From NCBI GenBank assembly GCA_030682575.1, contig JAUXNX010000013.1, positions 62,001-126,000 on the forward strand: DNA of 64,000 bases, in the 5' to 3' direction. The notes beneath the pieces were generated by a model. The model was given only the letters and a program-made list of their open reading frames with translations. It was not told where the DNA came from and searched no databases. The stretch comes from Gammaproteobacteria bacterium (lineage in GTDB: Bacteria > Pseudomonadota > Gammaproteobacteria > Pseudomonadales > Pseudohongiellaceae). Every line of letters begins with the position of its first letter. Within the stretch, counting starts at the first letter, position 1. This document shows, piece after piece, positions 36,704 through 46,489 of the stretch. The translations under genes were made by a program, and so were the position numbers.

Positions 36704-36949
36704 ATGTTAACAGAAATCGAGTATAAGAAACTTGGATGGCACAGTCGCCGGGGGATGCTTGAGCTGGATCTACTGTTGGTGCCCTTCGTGGAGGGGCGTC
36801 TGCGAAGTCTGAGCCTCACAGATCAGTTGTTGTATGAACGCCTGCTAGAGGAGGAAGACCAGGATTTGTTTGCTTGGTTACTACTCCGTGAGCAGGCACC
36901 AAGTGAAGAACTGCAGAAAATTGTAGGAATTATTCGCGATCGGAAATGA
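36704..36949 (+). CDS. sdhE: FAD assembly factor SdhE
   Basis: An 81-residue all-helical protein that promotes covalent FAD attachment to succinate dehydrogenase. The signature YKKLGWHSRRGMLELDLLL contains the RGxxE motif needed for activity, followed by EEDQDLFAWLLL. The start at 36704 gives the normal length. The divergent ygfZ and downstream ygfX are its standard partners. Confidence 0.95.
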   Translation: MLTEIEYKKLGWHSRRGMLELDLLLVPFVEGRLRSLSLTDQLLYERLLEEEDQDLFAWLLLREQAPSEELQKIVGIIRDRK

Positions 36950-37007
36950 TCGCCAAGAACAAATCTTGTCCATAGTCAAGTCTGGACAATATCAAGGATG
37001 AGCGATC

Positions 37008-37523
37008 ATGTACGTCCGAATGGATCTACGTCCCTCATTACTACTGCGAACAGCACGTGCAGCCCTTCACGCTGCGTGCCTCGCCAGTCTCTTTTGGGTG
37101 GAATTGCACGCTGGCATGCGCATCGCAATAGGGCTGCTGATTGCAGGAAGCTTTCTACATGTCACGAATAACGCATCCAGGCAACCTCGTGCCATTTTGT
37201 TCATTGATGGAGTTCCGCGTCTGTTGTTTCAGGACCATGCTCTCGAAGTCGAGTTGTTGGAATACGTTTACTGCACATCACTCCTGCAGGTTTTGTGTTT
37301 CAGTAGGAGTCAGATATCCCGCTTTCCAGATCGTGAAGACAAACAGTCAATCAGTTGGTTTTGTTACCGCAACTTTTACAGAAATTTCGAATACTGCGTT
37401 GTAATTTTGCCGGATACGAGTAGAGCCCGCGATCGAAGGCGACTACGGACATTATTGCGCTGGCAGGGACAGGTAGTGATAGAGGGAGGCAGTGGACCGG
37501 GCGATGCGCAGCCTCGCGTCTGA
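37008..37523 (+). CDS. ygfX: YgfX-family membrane protein
   Basis: A 171-residue protein with two N-terminal hydrophobic segments (about residues 17-32 and 36-52) and a C-terminal domain ending in DTSRARDRRRLRTLLRW, a typical YgfX/CptA pattern. YgfX is encoded with SdhE in many gammaproteobacteria. It has been proposed as a toxin-like partner acting on FtsZ/MreB in E. coli, which is debated. AAGGATGAGCGATC provides a ribosome-binding site for the ATG at 37008. It converges on nadB. Confidence 0.8.
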   Translation: MYVRMDLRPSLLLRTARAALHAACLASLFWVELHAGMRIAIGLLIAGSFLHVTNNASRQPRAILFIDGVPRLLFQDHALEVELLEYVYCTSLLQVLCFSRSQISRFPDREDKQSISWFCYRNFYRNFEYCVVILPDTSRARDRRRLRTLLRWQGQVVIEGGSGPGDAQPRV

Positions 37524-37542
37524 TCAACCATATGGTACCTTT

Positions 37543-39213
37543 TCATGAGTCGAGAACGCTGTTCTCGGGTTCGAGAATAGTGTCTTTGGCAGCATCTGCC
37601 AGGCCAGGGTAGTCCAAGGTGTAGTGCAATCCACGACTCTCCTTGCGAAGGATGGCTGACTCCACAATCAGGCTTGCAACTAGAACCAGGTTGCGTAGCT
37701 CCAGAAGATCCTTGCTGACGATATAATGCTTGTAATATTCCGTGGTTTCCTGCTCTAGCAACTGGATGCGACGTTTGGCACGTTGCAGTCGTTCATCTCT
37801 GCGCACGATACCGACGTAAGCCCACATGAAGCGACGTAATTCATCCCAGTTGTGTGAGACGATTATCTCCTCGCTGGAGCGAGTCACCAGACTCTCGTCC
37901 CAAGGCGGAAAAGCGTCCGGCAGTTCTGTTGATTGAATCTTGGCTTTGATGTCGTCGCTGGCGCTGAACGCAAGCACAAAACACTCAAGCAGAGAATTAC
38001 TGGCCATGCGGTTGGCGCCATGCAGCCCCGTGAAACTCGTCTCTCCTATGGCGTAGAGATTAGGCAGATCGGTGCGACCATGCTTATCAACCATGACACC
38101 ACCGCAGGTGTAATGAGCAGCCGGTACAACGGGAATACGATCTCGTGTAATGTCGATCCCATACTGCAAGCACCGCGAATAGATTGTCGGAAAGTGCTCT
38201 TTGATGAAACCAGGTGATTTGTGCGTGATGTTGAGATATACACAATCGCAGCCCAGCCGTTTCATCTCGTAGTCGATTGCGCGCGCTACGATGTCACGGG
38301 GTGCCAGTTCTCCCCGGCTGTCGAATTTGTTCATGAATCGTGAGCCATCGGGAAGTTCCAGCACCGCGCCTTCGCCGCGTAATGCCTCGGTAATCAGGAA
38401 TGATTTGGCCTGTGGATGATACAGGCAGGTAGGGTGAAACTGATTGAATTCCATGTTGGCAACGCGACAGCCCGCACGCCAGGCCATGGCGATGCCGTCA
38501 CCGGTTGCCCCATCGGGATTAGTGGTGAAAAGATAGGCCTTGCTTGCACCGCCAGTAGCCAAAATGACGAACTTCGCTTTGAAAACATCCACTGAGCCGG
38601 TTTCTGGCGAGAAAATATATGCCCCAATGCACTGATGGCCTGCCAATCCAAGCTTGCTACGGGTGATAAGATCGATTGCGACCCGATTCTCGAAAAGATC
38701 GATGTTGCTGTTCATGCCCGCTTGATACGCGAGTGTTTCGAACACCGCTCTGCCTGTGGCGTCAGTGGCATGTATGATACGCCTGTGGCTGTGCCCTCCC
38801 TCCTGGGTAAGATGTAAAGGTGCCAGGTTGTCAGGTTGCAGTGGCTCCTTTTCCCTGTACTCTTTTGCATCCTCCGGGGCAATGGTGGTGAATGGGACGC
38901 CTTGTTCGACGAGCCAGCGCACGCACTCTCCACTGTTCGCTACTACATGCTTGACAATATCAAGGTGGCAGAGACCTGATCCAGCATCAAGAGTGTCTGC
39001 AACGTGTGCGTCGATGCTGTCTTCATTATCCAGGACGGCCGCTATTCCTCCTTGTGCATAGTAGGTCGCCCCCTGGCTTAAGTGACCTTTGCTTACAACT
39101 GCGACTTTGGCGAAGGCTGCAGTCTTCAGCGCCAGAGTCAACCCGGCAGCGCCACTACCTATGATCAGTATGTCGTAGTCATAAAAAAATGTGCTATCGT
39201 TGGTACTCATCAT
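37543..39213 (-). CDS. nadB: L-aspartate oxidase
   Basis: FAD enzyme that oxidises aspartate to iminoaspartate, the first step of de novo NAD synthesis. The 556-residue protein has the dinucleotide fold [31 protein letters not shown], the catalytic HPTCLY and [12 protein letters not shown] segment, the active-site [10 protein letters not shown], and the helical C-terminal domain. Length and order fit E. coli NadB (540). The start at 39213 (ATGATG) is placed where homology begins; an in-frame extension of 57 residues upstream is not homologous. As in E. coli it is divergent from rpoE. Confidence 0.97.
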   Translation of the reverse strand: MMSTNDSTFFYDYDILIIGSGAAGLTLALKTAAFAKVAVVSKGHLSQGATYYAQGGIAAVLDNEDSIDAHVADTLDAGSGLCHLDIVKHVVANSGECVRWLVEQGVPFTTIAPEDAKEYREKEPLQPDNLAPLHLTQEGGHSHRRIIHATDATGRAVFETLAYQAGMNSNIDLFENRVAIDLITRSKLGLAGHQCIGAYIFSPETGSVDVFKAKFVILATGGASKAYLFTTNPDGATGDGIAMAWRAGCRVANMEFNQFHPTCLYHPQAKSFLITEALRGEGAVLELPDGSRFMNKFDSRGELAPRDIVARAIDYEMKRLGCDCVYLNITHKSPGFIKEHFPTIYSRCLQYGIDITRDRIPVVPAAHYTCGGVMVDKHGRTDLPNLYAIGETSFTGLHGANRMASNSLLECFVLAFSASDDIKAKIQSTELPDAFPPWDESLVTRSSEEIIVSHNWDELRRFMWAYVGIVRRDERLQRAKRRIQLLEQETTEYYKHYIVSKDLLELRNLVLVASLIVESAILRKESRGLHYTLDYPGLADAAKDTILEPENSVLDS

Positions 39214-39417
39214 AGCTGCGGTTCTGCTGTTTTTTGATTGAAAATCTGGTTGAAAAATTGTCCGATGGAAAATGGCCTGGTGGGAAAATGGTCTCGGGCA
39301 CCAGGCTGAATGCCGATAAACGTCCATACTACAACCTGGCAGGGTTTGAACGCCATTGGAGCCGGAGGCTTGCCCCTTCAACATAGCGTCCAGTCAGCGC
39401 CACTTTCATGCACGATG

Positions 39418-39445
39418 AGAACTTTTGAATAACCCCGTGGTCTAC
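39418..39445 (+). promoter_or_regulatory. Sigma-E promoter upstream of rpoE
   Basis: GAACTT at 39419-39424 and GTCTA at 39440-39444 are spaced 15 bases apart, matching the sigma-E/AlgU consensus. It lies about 70 bases before rpoE, so the sigma factor probably controls its own operon. Confidence 0.7.
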
Positions 39446-39513
39446 CCCTTGATGAAAAATGACACCGTTCCAACTTCAGTTGGTTGCCGAGTAATGGTAT
39501 GGAGTAGGAACAA

Positions 39514-40083
39514 ATGATCAATGATAGCGACCAGCAACTGGTTGACAAGGTCTTGAACGGGGAGAAGGCTGCCTTCAACCTGTTGGTATTACGCTATCAG
39601 CATAAGGTTGCCGCCCTGATCGCCAGGTTCGTCAAGGATCCGCACGAAGCGGAGGACGTTTCTCAGGAAGCGTTCATCAAGGCCTACAGGGCCCTGAAGC
39701 TCTTTCGTGGTGACAGTGCCTTCTATACGTGGCTTTATCGGATTGCAGTCAATACCGCGAAGAATTATCTGGTGTCCCGTGGCAGGAGGCCCCCCTCCAC
39801 TGATGTGGATATGGAAGATGCTCAACTGGTTGAGGATACTGCAGCGTTACGAGAATATGACACGCCTGATGCCAATCTGGAGAAGGATAACCTCGAGAAG
39901 GTAATCTATCAGGCAATTGAAGATCTGCCAGAGGATTTGCGAACTGCCTTTACTCTCAGAGAGTTCTCGGGTCTGAGTTATGAAGATATAACCGAGATCA
40001 TGGATTGTCCGGTGGGAACTGTGAGATCGCGAATCTTCCGGGCGCGAGAAGCGATTGACAAGAAAATACGCGAAATGATGTAG
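39514..40083 (+). CDS. rpoE: RNA polymerase sigma-E factor (AlgU/RpoE)
   Basis: A 189-residue ECF sigma factor. Region 2 contains HEAEDVSQEAFIKAYRALKLFRGDSAFYTWLYRIAVNTAKNYL. Region 4 contains LPEDLRTAFTLREFSGLSYEDITEIMDCPVGTVRSRIFRAREAI. It directs genes for envelope stress. A sigma-E-type promoter at 39418 suggests self-activation. rseA follows after 153 bases and a degP-like gene after that. The divergent neighbour nadB is the conserved one. A ribosome-binding site GGAGTAGGAAC precedes the ATG. Confidence 0.97.
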   Translation: MINDSDQQLVDKVLNGEKAAFNLLVLRYQHKVAALIARFVKDPHEAEDVSQEAFIKAYRALKLFRGDSAFYTWLYRIAVNTAKNYLVSRGRRPPSTDVDMEDAQLVEDTAALREYDTPDANLEKDNLEKVIYQAIEDLPEDLRTAFTLREFSGLSYEDITEIMDCPVGTVRSRIFRAREAIDKKIREMM

Positions 40084-40236
40084 TGGCCATTGGAACGAAC
40101 TATGATGGTTGTGGTCGAAGTGGTAGGCAGATGGTGCCAGTCCCTCGTGGAGCGAGACTGGCGCGGCAAGCAGGTAGTCTGACAGACTTAACCCTAATCC
40201 AACTGTAAAGACAGTTGCTGTTAACAGAGGTTTTGC

Positions 40237-40857
40237 ATGAGCTTGGATAACAGTCGCAATCGTGGCCACGGAGAAACCTTGTCAGCATTGATGGATAATC
40301 AGGCTGATGATCTGGAGCTGCGCAGGTTATTGAAGGATCTGCCACATGAACCCGAATTGGCAGAGACTTGGAAGCGTTTTCATGTGGCGCGCTCGGTTCT
40401 TCATAATGAGGAAATGGTGAGCGTGTCTCCTGCAGCAACCAGCAGAATTTTCGCTGCGATTGCAGCCGAACCCGCTTATGAAGCGGGTTATGCAGACAAG
40501 AACTTGAAGCCTCGACCTCAATCGATCTGGTTGGAAAATGTGGGCAGGGTAGCGATTGCCGCTTCTGTTGCATTAGCGGCGTTCATGGGGCTGCAATCGT
40601 CATTGTTTAGACCGTCGACAGATATGCCAGTGGCGGATACTACTAACGGCATTGTTGCTGATGCAGCCGTGCAGATTGCAGTCAACAAGGAAAGCAATGG
40701 TTTTGATGCTGAAGCTCAGCGTCGCCTGAATGACTACATCCGCGGCGTCTCTATTCAGTATGGTGATGAGTCAGGTACTGCGCCAGAGTTTAACATTCTC
40801 CAAGATTCCCAGTTGATACGCCAGGTCAATCAAATTGAGCTTCAGCCTGACAACTGA
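40237..40857 (+). CDS. rseA: Anti-sigma-E factor RseA/MucA
   Basis: A 206-residue membrane anti-sigma factor. The N-terminal cytoplasmic domain (ETLSALMDNQADDLELRRLLKDL, then LAETWKRFHVARSVL) matches the sigma-binding part of RseA. A single transmembrane helix follows near residues 105-122 (VAIAASVALAAFMGL). The periplasmic tail of about 80 residues would receive the DegS/RseP cleavage signal. RseB, which normally guards this tail and is encoded next, is absent; a degP-like gene follows 185 bases later. Confidence 0.9.
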   Translation: MSLDNSRNRGHGETLSALMDNQADDLELRRLLKDLPHEPELAETWKRFHVARSVLHNEEMVSVSPAATSRIFAAIAAEPAYEAGYADKNLKPRPQSIWLENVGRVAIAASVALAAFMGLQSSLFRPSTDMPVADTTNGIVADAAVQIAVNKESNGFDAEAQRRLNDYIRGVSIQYGDESGTAPEFNILQDSQLIRQVNQIELQPDN

Positions 40858-41042
40858 AGCGTATCGTTTCCCGGTGGCCGCAGGGCCACTGGCTCCCACC
40901 TCGTGCATACTCAGAGCCCCGTCCACTAATTGCAGCGTACAGAAAGCTTGCTCGCGACAGCTCTGCGCTGTACTTTAGCCCATTACTGATTGCCGTAATG
41001 CCAGCAATAGCGGATTGATGTTCAGGATTTGAGGTTGAGGAA

Positions 41043-42458
41043 ATGAAAAATCTGAGTCTAGCTTTCAGTGCAGCCAAGCGCACATTGTTGCTGTTGTTGC
41101 CATTATTCTGGCTGTCTGTGGCAGTCTCCGAAGCGGCTTCGCTGCCAGATTTCGCCGAATTGGTAGAGAAGAACGCTCCTGCGATCGTTAATATCGCCAC
41201 CATCCAGCGTGTCAGCGTGCGTCCTGGCGGGCGCAGCAACGAGATAGAAGAGTTGTTGCGCAGACTCAGCCCTGAAGACGCATTGCCACCTGAGTTGCAA
41301 CAGGAACGCACTCGCCCCAGGGGGGGGGTTGGCTCTGGCTTCATCATTTCGGATGATGGCTACTTGATTACCAACCATCACGTTGTGACTGGTGCTGATC
41401 AAATTACTGTAACGCTTAACGACAGGCGTGTTTTCACTGCGGAAGTGGTGGGGACAGATGAGCTTTCTGATATGGCGTTGTTGAAGATTGATGCTCGTAA
41501 TCTGCCGTCTGTCATTTTCGGTGATTCCGAGGATGTGAGGGTAGGCGAATGGGTACTGGCCATTGGCTCTCCGTTCGGACTCGAATTTTCTGCGGCAGCA
41601 GGTATTGTCAGCGCCAAGGGGCGTACGGTACCAGGCAATCAGACCAGCTATGTGTCTTTTATCCAGACCGATGTGGCAATCAATCAAGGCAACTCCGGCG
41701 GACCGCTGTTCAATCTGGACGGCGAAGTTATTGGCATCAATTCCCAGATTCTCAGCAGCTCCGGCGGGTCCAATGGTGTTTCGTTTGCGATTCCCAGCAA
41801 TGTAGCGCTCAACGTAGTGGAGCAATTGCGCGAAAGTGGCAGCGTGAGTCGCGGCCTGCTGGGGGTCATGATAAAGGATGTGGACTATGCTCTGGCCGAG
41901 GCCTTCGACATGCCGAGACCGCGAGGCGCCTTTGTGGATGAAGTACAGCCCGGCAGTCCCGCTGAAAATGCCGGTGTCGAAAACAACGACATCATCTTGA
42001 CCTTCAATGACCGTGAGATCGAGTCGTCCTCACAGCTTCCTTTCTATGTGGGCCAGGTAAGACCCGGCACCATAGCCAGACTGAGTATCATGCGCGATGG
42101 TAAAATCATCACGCTGCCAGTGACAGTGGGAAGTCTCCCCGGTAGTGGTGTTACTTCGACAAGTGAGCCGCAGGAAGCCCCACGAACAAATTCTCTGGGC
42201 CTCACCGTGACCGAGCTCAGCGAGGAAGCGCAACAGGTATCCGGTATTTCCGGAGTACGTGTCGATGAACTGCTGGAAGGCCCCGCCGAACGTGCCGGAC
42301 TTATGAGCGGTGATGTCATTGTGGAACTGAACAGGTCACCTGTTCCGTCTCTATCAGAGTTTGCAAGAGTCGCGAATGCTCTGCCTGAAACAGGATACAT
42401 CCCCATCAGGATCGTTCGGGAAGGACGCGGTACTACACTGGTGCTGGAGCTCAAATAG
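41043..42458 (+). CDS. DegP/MucD-type periplasmic serine protease
   Basis: A 471-residue exported HtrA protease. The signal peptide spans residues 1-30 (LLLLPLFWLSVAVSEAAS). The catalytic triad is H113 (NHHVVTG), D143 (SDMALLKID) and S218 (GNSGGPLF). Two PDZ domains follow (RGLLGVMIKD onward and LGLTVTELSEEAQQ onward). It should degrade or refold misfolded periplasmic proteins. Its position behind rpoE-rseA matches mucD of Pseudomonas. GAGGTTGAGGAA is the ribosome-binding site. Whether it is best called degP, degQ or mucD cannot be settled here. Confidence 0.95.
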   Translation: MKNLSLAFSAAKRTLLLLLPLFWLSVAVSEAASLPDFAELVEKNAPAIVNIATIQRVSVRPGGRSNEIEELLRRLSPEDALPPELQQERTRPRGGVGSGFIISDDGYLITNHHVVTGADQITVTLNDRRVFTAEVVGTDELSDMALLKIDARNLPSVIFGDSEDVRVGEWVLAIGSPFGLEFSAAAGIVSAKGRTVPGNQTSYVSFIQTDVAINQGNSGGPLFNLDGEVIGINSQILSSSGGSNGVSFAIPSNVALNVVEQLRESGSVSRGLLGVMIKDVDYALAEAFDMPRPRGAFVDEVQPGSPAENAGVENNDIILTFNDREIESSSQLPFYVGQVRPGTIARLSIMRDGKIITLPVTVGSLPGSGVTSTSEPQEAPRTNSLGLTVTELSEEAQQVSGISGVRVDELLEGPAERAGLMSGDVIVELNRSPVPSLSEFARVANALPETGYIPIRIVREGRGTTLVLELK

Positions 42459-42647
42459 AGGTGTACGGACCTCACAACGTCCACTGTCTGCTGCCAAAAT
42501 TCCACTGACAGCCTACCGCTAATACTGTAGACTTGCGCCCTGATTTTCAGCACGAGTCCGATGGTTTGGTGCCCGGAGAGACTTGCCAGCACTTGTTATC
42601 CAGTCCCTCAGTCCCGGAAGATCGGCCCCATTAATTTTCTCTGAGTT

Positions 42648-44459
42648 GTGCCCAATCAAGTGAGTGACTTAAGCAACATCCGCAATTTTTCGATAATTGC
42701 CCACATTGACCACGGTAAATCTACGCTTGCCGACCGTTTTATTCAGACCTGTGGCGGCTTAGCCGATCGTGAGATGGATGAGCAGGTACTCGACTCATTG
42801 GATATTGAGCGCGAGCGTGGTATTACCATCAAGGCTCAGAGCGTGACGCTCTATTACGATAGCCGAGACGGCAAGCGCTATCAGTTGAACTTCATTGATA
42901 CTCCTGGCCATGTCGATTTTTCCTATGAAGTTTCCCGTTCTCTGGCTGCCTGTGAAGGAGCGCTGCTGGTAGTGGATGCCGGGCAGGGTGTTGAGGCGCA
43001 GTCCGTTGCCACCTGCTATACGGCGATAGAGCAGGGGTTGGAAGTTATTCCTGTATTGAACAAGATGGATCTTCCCCAGGCTGAACCCGAAAAAGTCAGG
43101 CAGGAGATTGAAGAAATAATTGGTATCGATGCATCTGCTGCCGTCTGTGCAAGTGCCAAGACTGGTATGGGTATTATCGATATTCTTGAGGAACTGGTGA
43201 GATTGGTCCCACCACCCACGGGTGATACGGAAGCACCGCTACAAGCGCTCATCATTGATTCTTGGTTTGACAATTACCTTGGTGTTGTCTCGCTGGTGCG
43301 TGTTAAACATGGCACCCTCAAAAAGGGTGACAAAATCATCGCGAAGTCCATAGGCAAGGCTCACTTGGTAGATGGCGTTGGGGTCTTCACTCCAAAGCGT
43401 TTGGAGACCGGCATTCTCAGAGCAGGCGAAGTGGGCTTTGTGGTAGCGGGAATCAAGGAAATAAAAGGCGCTCCAGTGGGCGATACTCTAACGCATGCTG
43501 CTACTCCCAACGTCGATGCTCTGGCTGGATTCAAGAAGATACAACCACAGGTCTACGCAGGTTTGTTTCCAGTGTCGTCCGATGACTTCGAAAATTTTCG
43601 GGATGCACTCGAAAAACTCACTCTCAATGATGCATCGTTGTACTACGAGCCAGAGAGCTCTGATGCATTGGGTTTTGGTTTTCGTTGTGGCTTTCTCGGC
43701 ATGCTGCACATGGAGATCGTGCAGGAGCGCCTGGAGCGGGAATACGATCTTTCGCTGATTACTACCGCGCCAACTGTCGTGTACGAAGTAGTGCTCACCA
43801 ATGGTGATGTGGTACGCGTGGACAGCCCGTCAGCACTGCCTGCTATCACGACAATTGTAGAAATGCGCGAACCGATTGTTCTTGCCAGCATCCTGGTCCC
43901 GCACGAGTACCTTGGTAATATCATTAATCTTTGCATAAGCCGTCGGGGAGTGCAAAGAGACATGCAGTTCATCGGCCGTCAGGTGTCACTGCGCTACGAA
44001 TTGCCAATGAACGAAGTGGTACTCGATTTCTTTGACAAGCTCAAATCTGCGAGCCGTGGCTATGCCTCTCTCGACTATCATTTCATCCGTTTCGATCCCG
44101 CAAATCTTGTGCGCCTTGATGTACTGATCAATGGTGACAGGGTTGATGCATTGGCGTTGATCGTGCATCGCGAACAAGCTCACAACAAAGGGCGCTCGCT
44201 GGTTGAAAAAATGAAAGAACTGATACCAAGGCAAATGTATGATGTTGCCATTCAAGCAGCCATCGGTGGCCAGATTATCGCTCGTCAGACTGTAAAAGCT
44301 CTGCGGAAGAACGTAACCGCCAAGTGTTACGGCGGTGATATCAGCAGGAAGAAGAAGCTGTTGGAGAAACAGAAAGCCGGCAAGAAACGTATGAAGCAGG
44401 TAGGCAATATCGAAGTACCTCAGGAAGCCTTCCTTGCGGTACTCAAGGTTGATAGCTGA
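42648..44459 (+). CDS. lepA: Elongation factor 4 (LepA)
   Basis: Ribosome-binding GTPase of 603 residues. The G motifs are [24 protein letters not shown] and [11 protein letters not shown]-like domains II, III and V follow. The unique C-terminal domain includes [24 protein letters not shown] and [26 protein letters not shown]. It promotes back-translocation or 30S assembly under stress. The GTG at 42648 was used; a later GTG at 42660 also fits. The stop overlaps the lepB start by one base, implying coupling. Confidence 0.97.
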   Translation: MPNQVSDLSNIRNFSIIAHIDHGKSTLADRFIQTCGGLADREMDEQVLDSLDIERERGITIKAQSVTLYYDSRDGKRYQLNFIDTPGHVDFSYEVSRSLAACEGALLVVDAGQGVEAQSVATCYTAIEQGLEVIPVLNKMDLPQAEPEKVRQEIEEIIGIDASAAVCASAKTGMGIIDILEELVRLVPPPTGDTEAPLQALIIDSWFDNYLGVVSLVRVKHGTLKKGDKIIAKSIGKAHLVDGVGVFTPKRLETGILRAGEVGFVVAGIKEIKGAPVGDTLTHAATPNVDALAGFKKIQPQVYAGLFPVSSDDFENFRDALEKLTLNDASLYYEPESSDALGFGFRCGFLGMLHMEIVQERLEREYDLSLITTAPTVVYEVVLTNGDVVRVDSPSALPAITTIVEMREPIVLASILVPHEYLGNIINLCISRRGVQRDMQFIGRQVSLRYELPMNEVVLDFFDKLKSASRGYASLDYHFIRFDPANLVRLDVLINGDRVDALALIVHREQAHNKGRSLVEKMKELIPRQMYDVAIQAAIGGQIIARQTVKALRKNVTAKCYGGDISRKKKLLEKQKAGKKRMKQVGNIEVPQEAFLAVLKVDS

Positions 44460-45295
44460 TGGATATCGATTTTTCGTTGGTGCTGCTCATACTCGTGGTT
44501 ATTTCGGGAGCCGTTGCTCTCTATGATCGAGTATTTCTTGCGGAAAAGCGTAATGCCGCAGCTGCGAGACTGCGTGCAGCCCAAGTGGTAGAGACTGAGG
44601 CGCTCAATCACGCCATCAGTACCGCAGAGCAGGAGCCCGTGGTTGTTGAATACGCCAAGTCCTTCTTTCCTGTACTGCTCATCGTCCTGGTCCTGCGCTC
44701 CTTCCTTGTCGAACCATTTCAAATTCCCTCCGGCTCGATGATTCCAACACTGGAGGTGGGTGATTTTATCCTGGTGAACAAGTACACCTATGGATTGCGT
44801 CTGCCCGTGGTCGGAACCAAGATCGTCGAATTGAACGAGCCCCAGCGGGGTGAAGTCATGGTGTTTATCCCGCCACATGACAACCGTTATTTCATCAAGC
44901 GCGTGGTCGGTCTGCCTGGTGACACGATTCGCTACGAGAACAAAGTACTGACAATCAATGGTGAGCAGATTCCCACCGATGTTATCGACCGTGTGCATAT
45001 CGAGATGCCCAATGGCATGATGCAATCAGGTGTACTGTTGACAGAGACTCTGGGAGAGGTGGAACATCAGACCCAGATAATCAGCGCGGCTGTCCGCGAA
45101 GGTGGTCGCACGGTCTGGGTGGTACCTGACGGCCACTACTTCATGATGGGCGACAACCGCGACAACAGTGCTGATAGTCGTGTCTGGGGTGCTGTTCCTG
45201 AAGACAATATTGTGGGCAAAGCATTTGCAATATGGATGCACAAGGAGCCGGGTTGGAGTCTCCCGACATTCAGCCGAAACGGGATGATTTACTGA
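44459..45295 (+). CDS. lepB: Signal peptidase I
   Basis: Membrane protease that removes signal peptides on the periplasmic side. The 278-residue protein has an N-terminal helix, a short basic loop, then a second helix (SFFPVLLIVLVLRSFLV). The catalytic Ser93 is in IPSGSMIPTLEVGD and Lys147 in FIKRVVGLPGD. Box E is GDNRDNSADSR. It is co-transcribed with lepA, a near-universal pairing in this group, and followed by a DUF4845 gene and rnc. Confidence 0.97.
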   Translation: MDIDFSLVLLILVVISGAVALYDRVFLAEKRNAAAARLRAAQVVETEALNHAISTAEQEPVVVEYAKSFFPVLLIVLVLRSFLVEPFQIPSGSMIPTLEVGDFILVNKYTYGLRLPVVGTKIVELNEPQRGEVMVFIPPHDNRYFIKRVVGLPGDTIRYENKVLTINGEQIPTDVIDRVHIEMPNGMMQSGVLLTETLGEVEHQTQIISAAVREGGRTVWVVPDGHYFMMGDNRDNSADSRVWGAVPEDNIVGKAFAIWMHKEPGWSLPTFSRNGMIY

Positions 45296-45408
45296 AACGC
45301 GGACTGTTTCGCGGTGCATGGGATGCATTGACCCTACAATGCACCTATCCGGAAATGTTGGAGGTCCGGACATTTCAGTACACTTCTGTATCTACAACAG
45401 GTGGCCTT

Positions 45409-45786
45409 ATGAATAGCAAGCTGAGTTCAATTCCTGCCGGTCAGCGTGGTTTCTCGAAATTCGGGTTGATTATGACACTCGTCGTCCTCGTCTGTGGTCT
45501 CACGTTTGGTTTGAAGGTCGTACCAGTCTATATTGATCACAATTTTGTCAGGGGGATTGCCGAATCGCTGGTCGAAAGCGGGCGTGCGGCAACGCTTACC
45601 CAAGCCGAAATTCGTGGTGAGATCGCCAATAGTCTACGCGTAAACAACATTCGTGAATTTGACCTCAACAGCGTCACTGCTACTCGTAACAACGGCGCTG
45701 CGGTGATCACTGTCGTCTATGAGCGTCGTGTTCCCCTGTTTGCCAATGTGGACGTAGTCGTCTCCTTCGATGATCGCATTGAATAG
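45409..45786 (+). CDS. DUF4845 membrane-anchored protein
   Basis: A 125-residue protein with one transmembrane helix near residues 20-42 (LIMTLVVLVCGLTFGLKVVP), preceded by GQRGFSKFGL. The soluble domain has AEIRGEIANSLRVNNI and AVITVVYERRVPLFANVDVVV. This is the DUF4845 pattern, usually between lepB and rnc in Pseudomonas and relatives. No biochemical function is known. The ATG at 45409 has AGGTGG upstream. rnc begins at the base after its stop. An in-frame extension into lepB has no homology. Confidence 0.85.
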   Translation: MNSKLSSIPAGQRGFSKFGLIMTLVVLVCGLTFGLKVVPVYIDHNFVRGIAESLVESGRAATLTQAEIRGEIANSLRVNNIREFDLNSVTATRNNGAAVITVVYERRVPLFANVDVVVSFDDRIE

Positions 45787-46461
45787 ATGACCACATCGGT
45801 ACGTAAACTGGAGAAGGGGATTGCCTACTGTTTCTCGAATCAGAGTCTCGCAGAGCTGGCTTTGACACATCGTAGTGCCAACAAGCAGAACAACGAACGC
45901 TTGGAGTTTCTCGGTGATGCGATTCTTGGCTTCACTATTGCGGATGAGCTGTTGCGGCGCAATCCAGCGGCTCCCGAGGGTGAGCTGAGTCGCTTGCGCT
46001 CCCAACTTGTCAATCAGCAGAAACTTGCCAATATCGCTGTACAACTGCAACTTGGAGAGCTGCTTGTTTTGGGCCCGGGTGAACTCAAGAGCGGTGGCAG
46101 GCGACGCATATCGATTCTTGCAGATGCCGTTGAGGCAGTAATTGGGGCCATCTACCTTGATGGTGGTTTGGAATCCTGTAGAAGCGTGATTCTGCAGTTA
46201 TATCGCGATCAGCTTGAGGATGACAGCACCGGAATCCGTGGTAAAGATCCCAAGACTCGGCTGCAGGAATTGTTGCAGGCGAAGGGTCTTGAGCTCCCTG
46301 TGTACAAGGTGCTATCGATTGGTGGCGAGGCTCACGAGCAGACTTTTGTCGTTTCATGTGCAATCAGCATGCTGACAGAGCATACAATCGGCAGCGGTAG
46401 CAACAGACGCATCGCTGAACAGCAGGCAGCAAAAAACGCACTGCAGGCGTTGGGCCTGTAG
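45787..46461 (+). CDS. rnc: Ribonuclease III
   Basis: Cuts double-stranded RNA in rRNA processing and mRNA decay. The 224-residue protein has the signature ERLEFLGDAILGFTIADEL, a second catalytic patch (ILADAVEAVIGAIYLDGGLE), and a double-stranded RNA-binding domain at the C-terminus (DPKTRLQELLQAKG, then GSGSNRRIAEQQAAKNALQAL). It follows the DUF4845 gene without a gap and is followed by era, as in most gammaproteobacteria. Confidence 0.97.
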   Translation: MTTSVRKLEKGIAYCFSNQSLAELALTHRSANKQNNERLEFLGDAILGFTIADELLRRNPAAPEGELSRLRSQLVNQQKLANIAVQLQLGELLVLGPGELKSGGRRRISILADAVEAVIGAIYLDGGLESCRSVILQLYRDQLEDDSTGIRGKDPKTRLQELLQAKGLELPVYKVLSIGGEAHEQTFVVSCAISMLTEHTIGSGSNRRIAEQQAAKNALQALGL

Positions 46462-46489
46462 TTTTTGGAACGTAAAAACGGAAATACCC

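Noticed and set aside
45232-45408. Extension of the DUF4845 gene into lepB
   Set aside because: It overlaps the end of lepB in another frame and lacks homology; the ATG at 45409 has its own ribosome-binding site.
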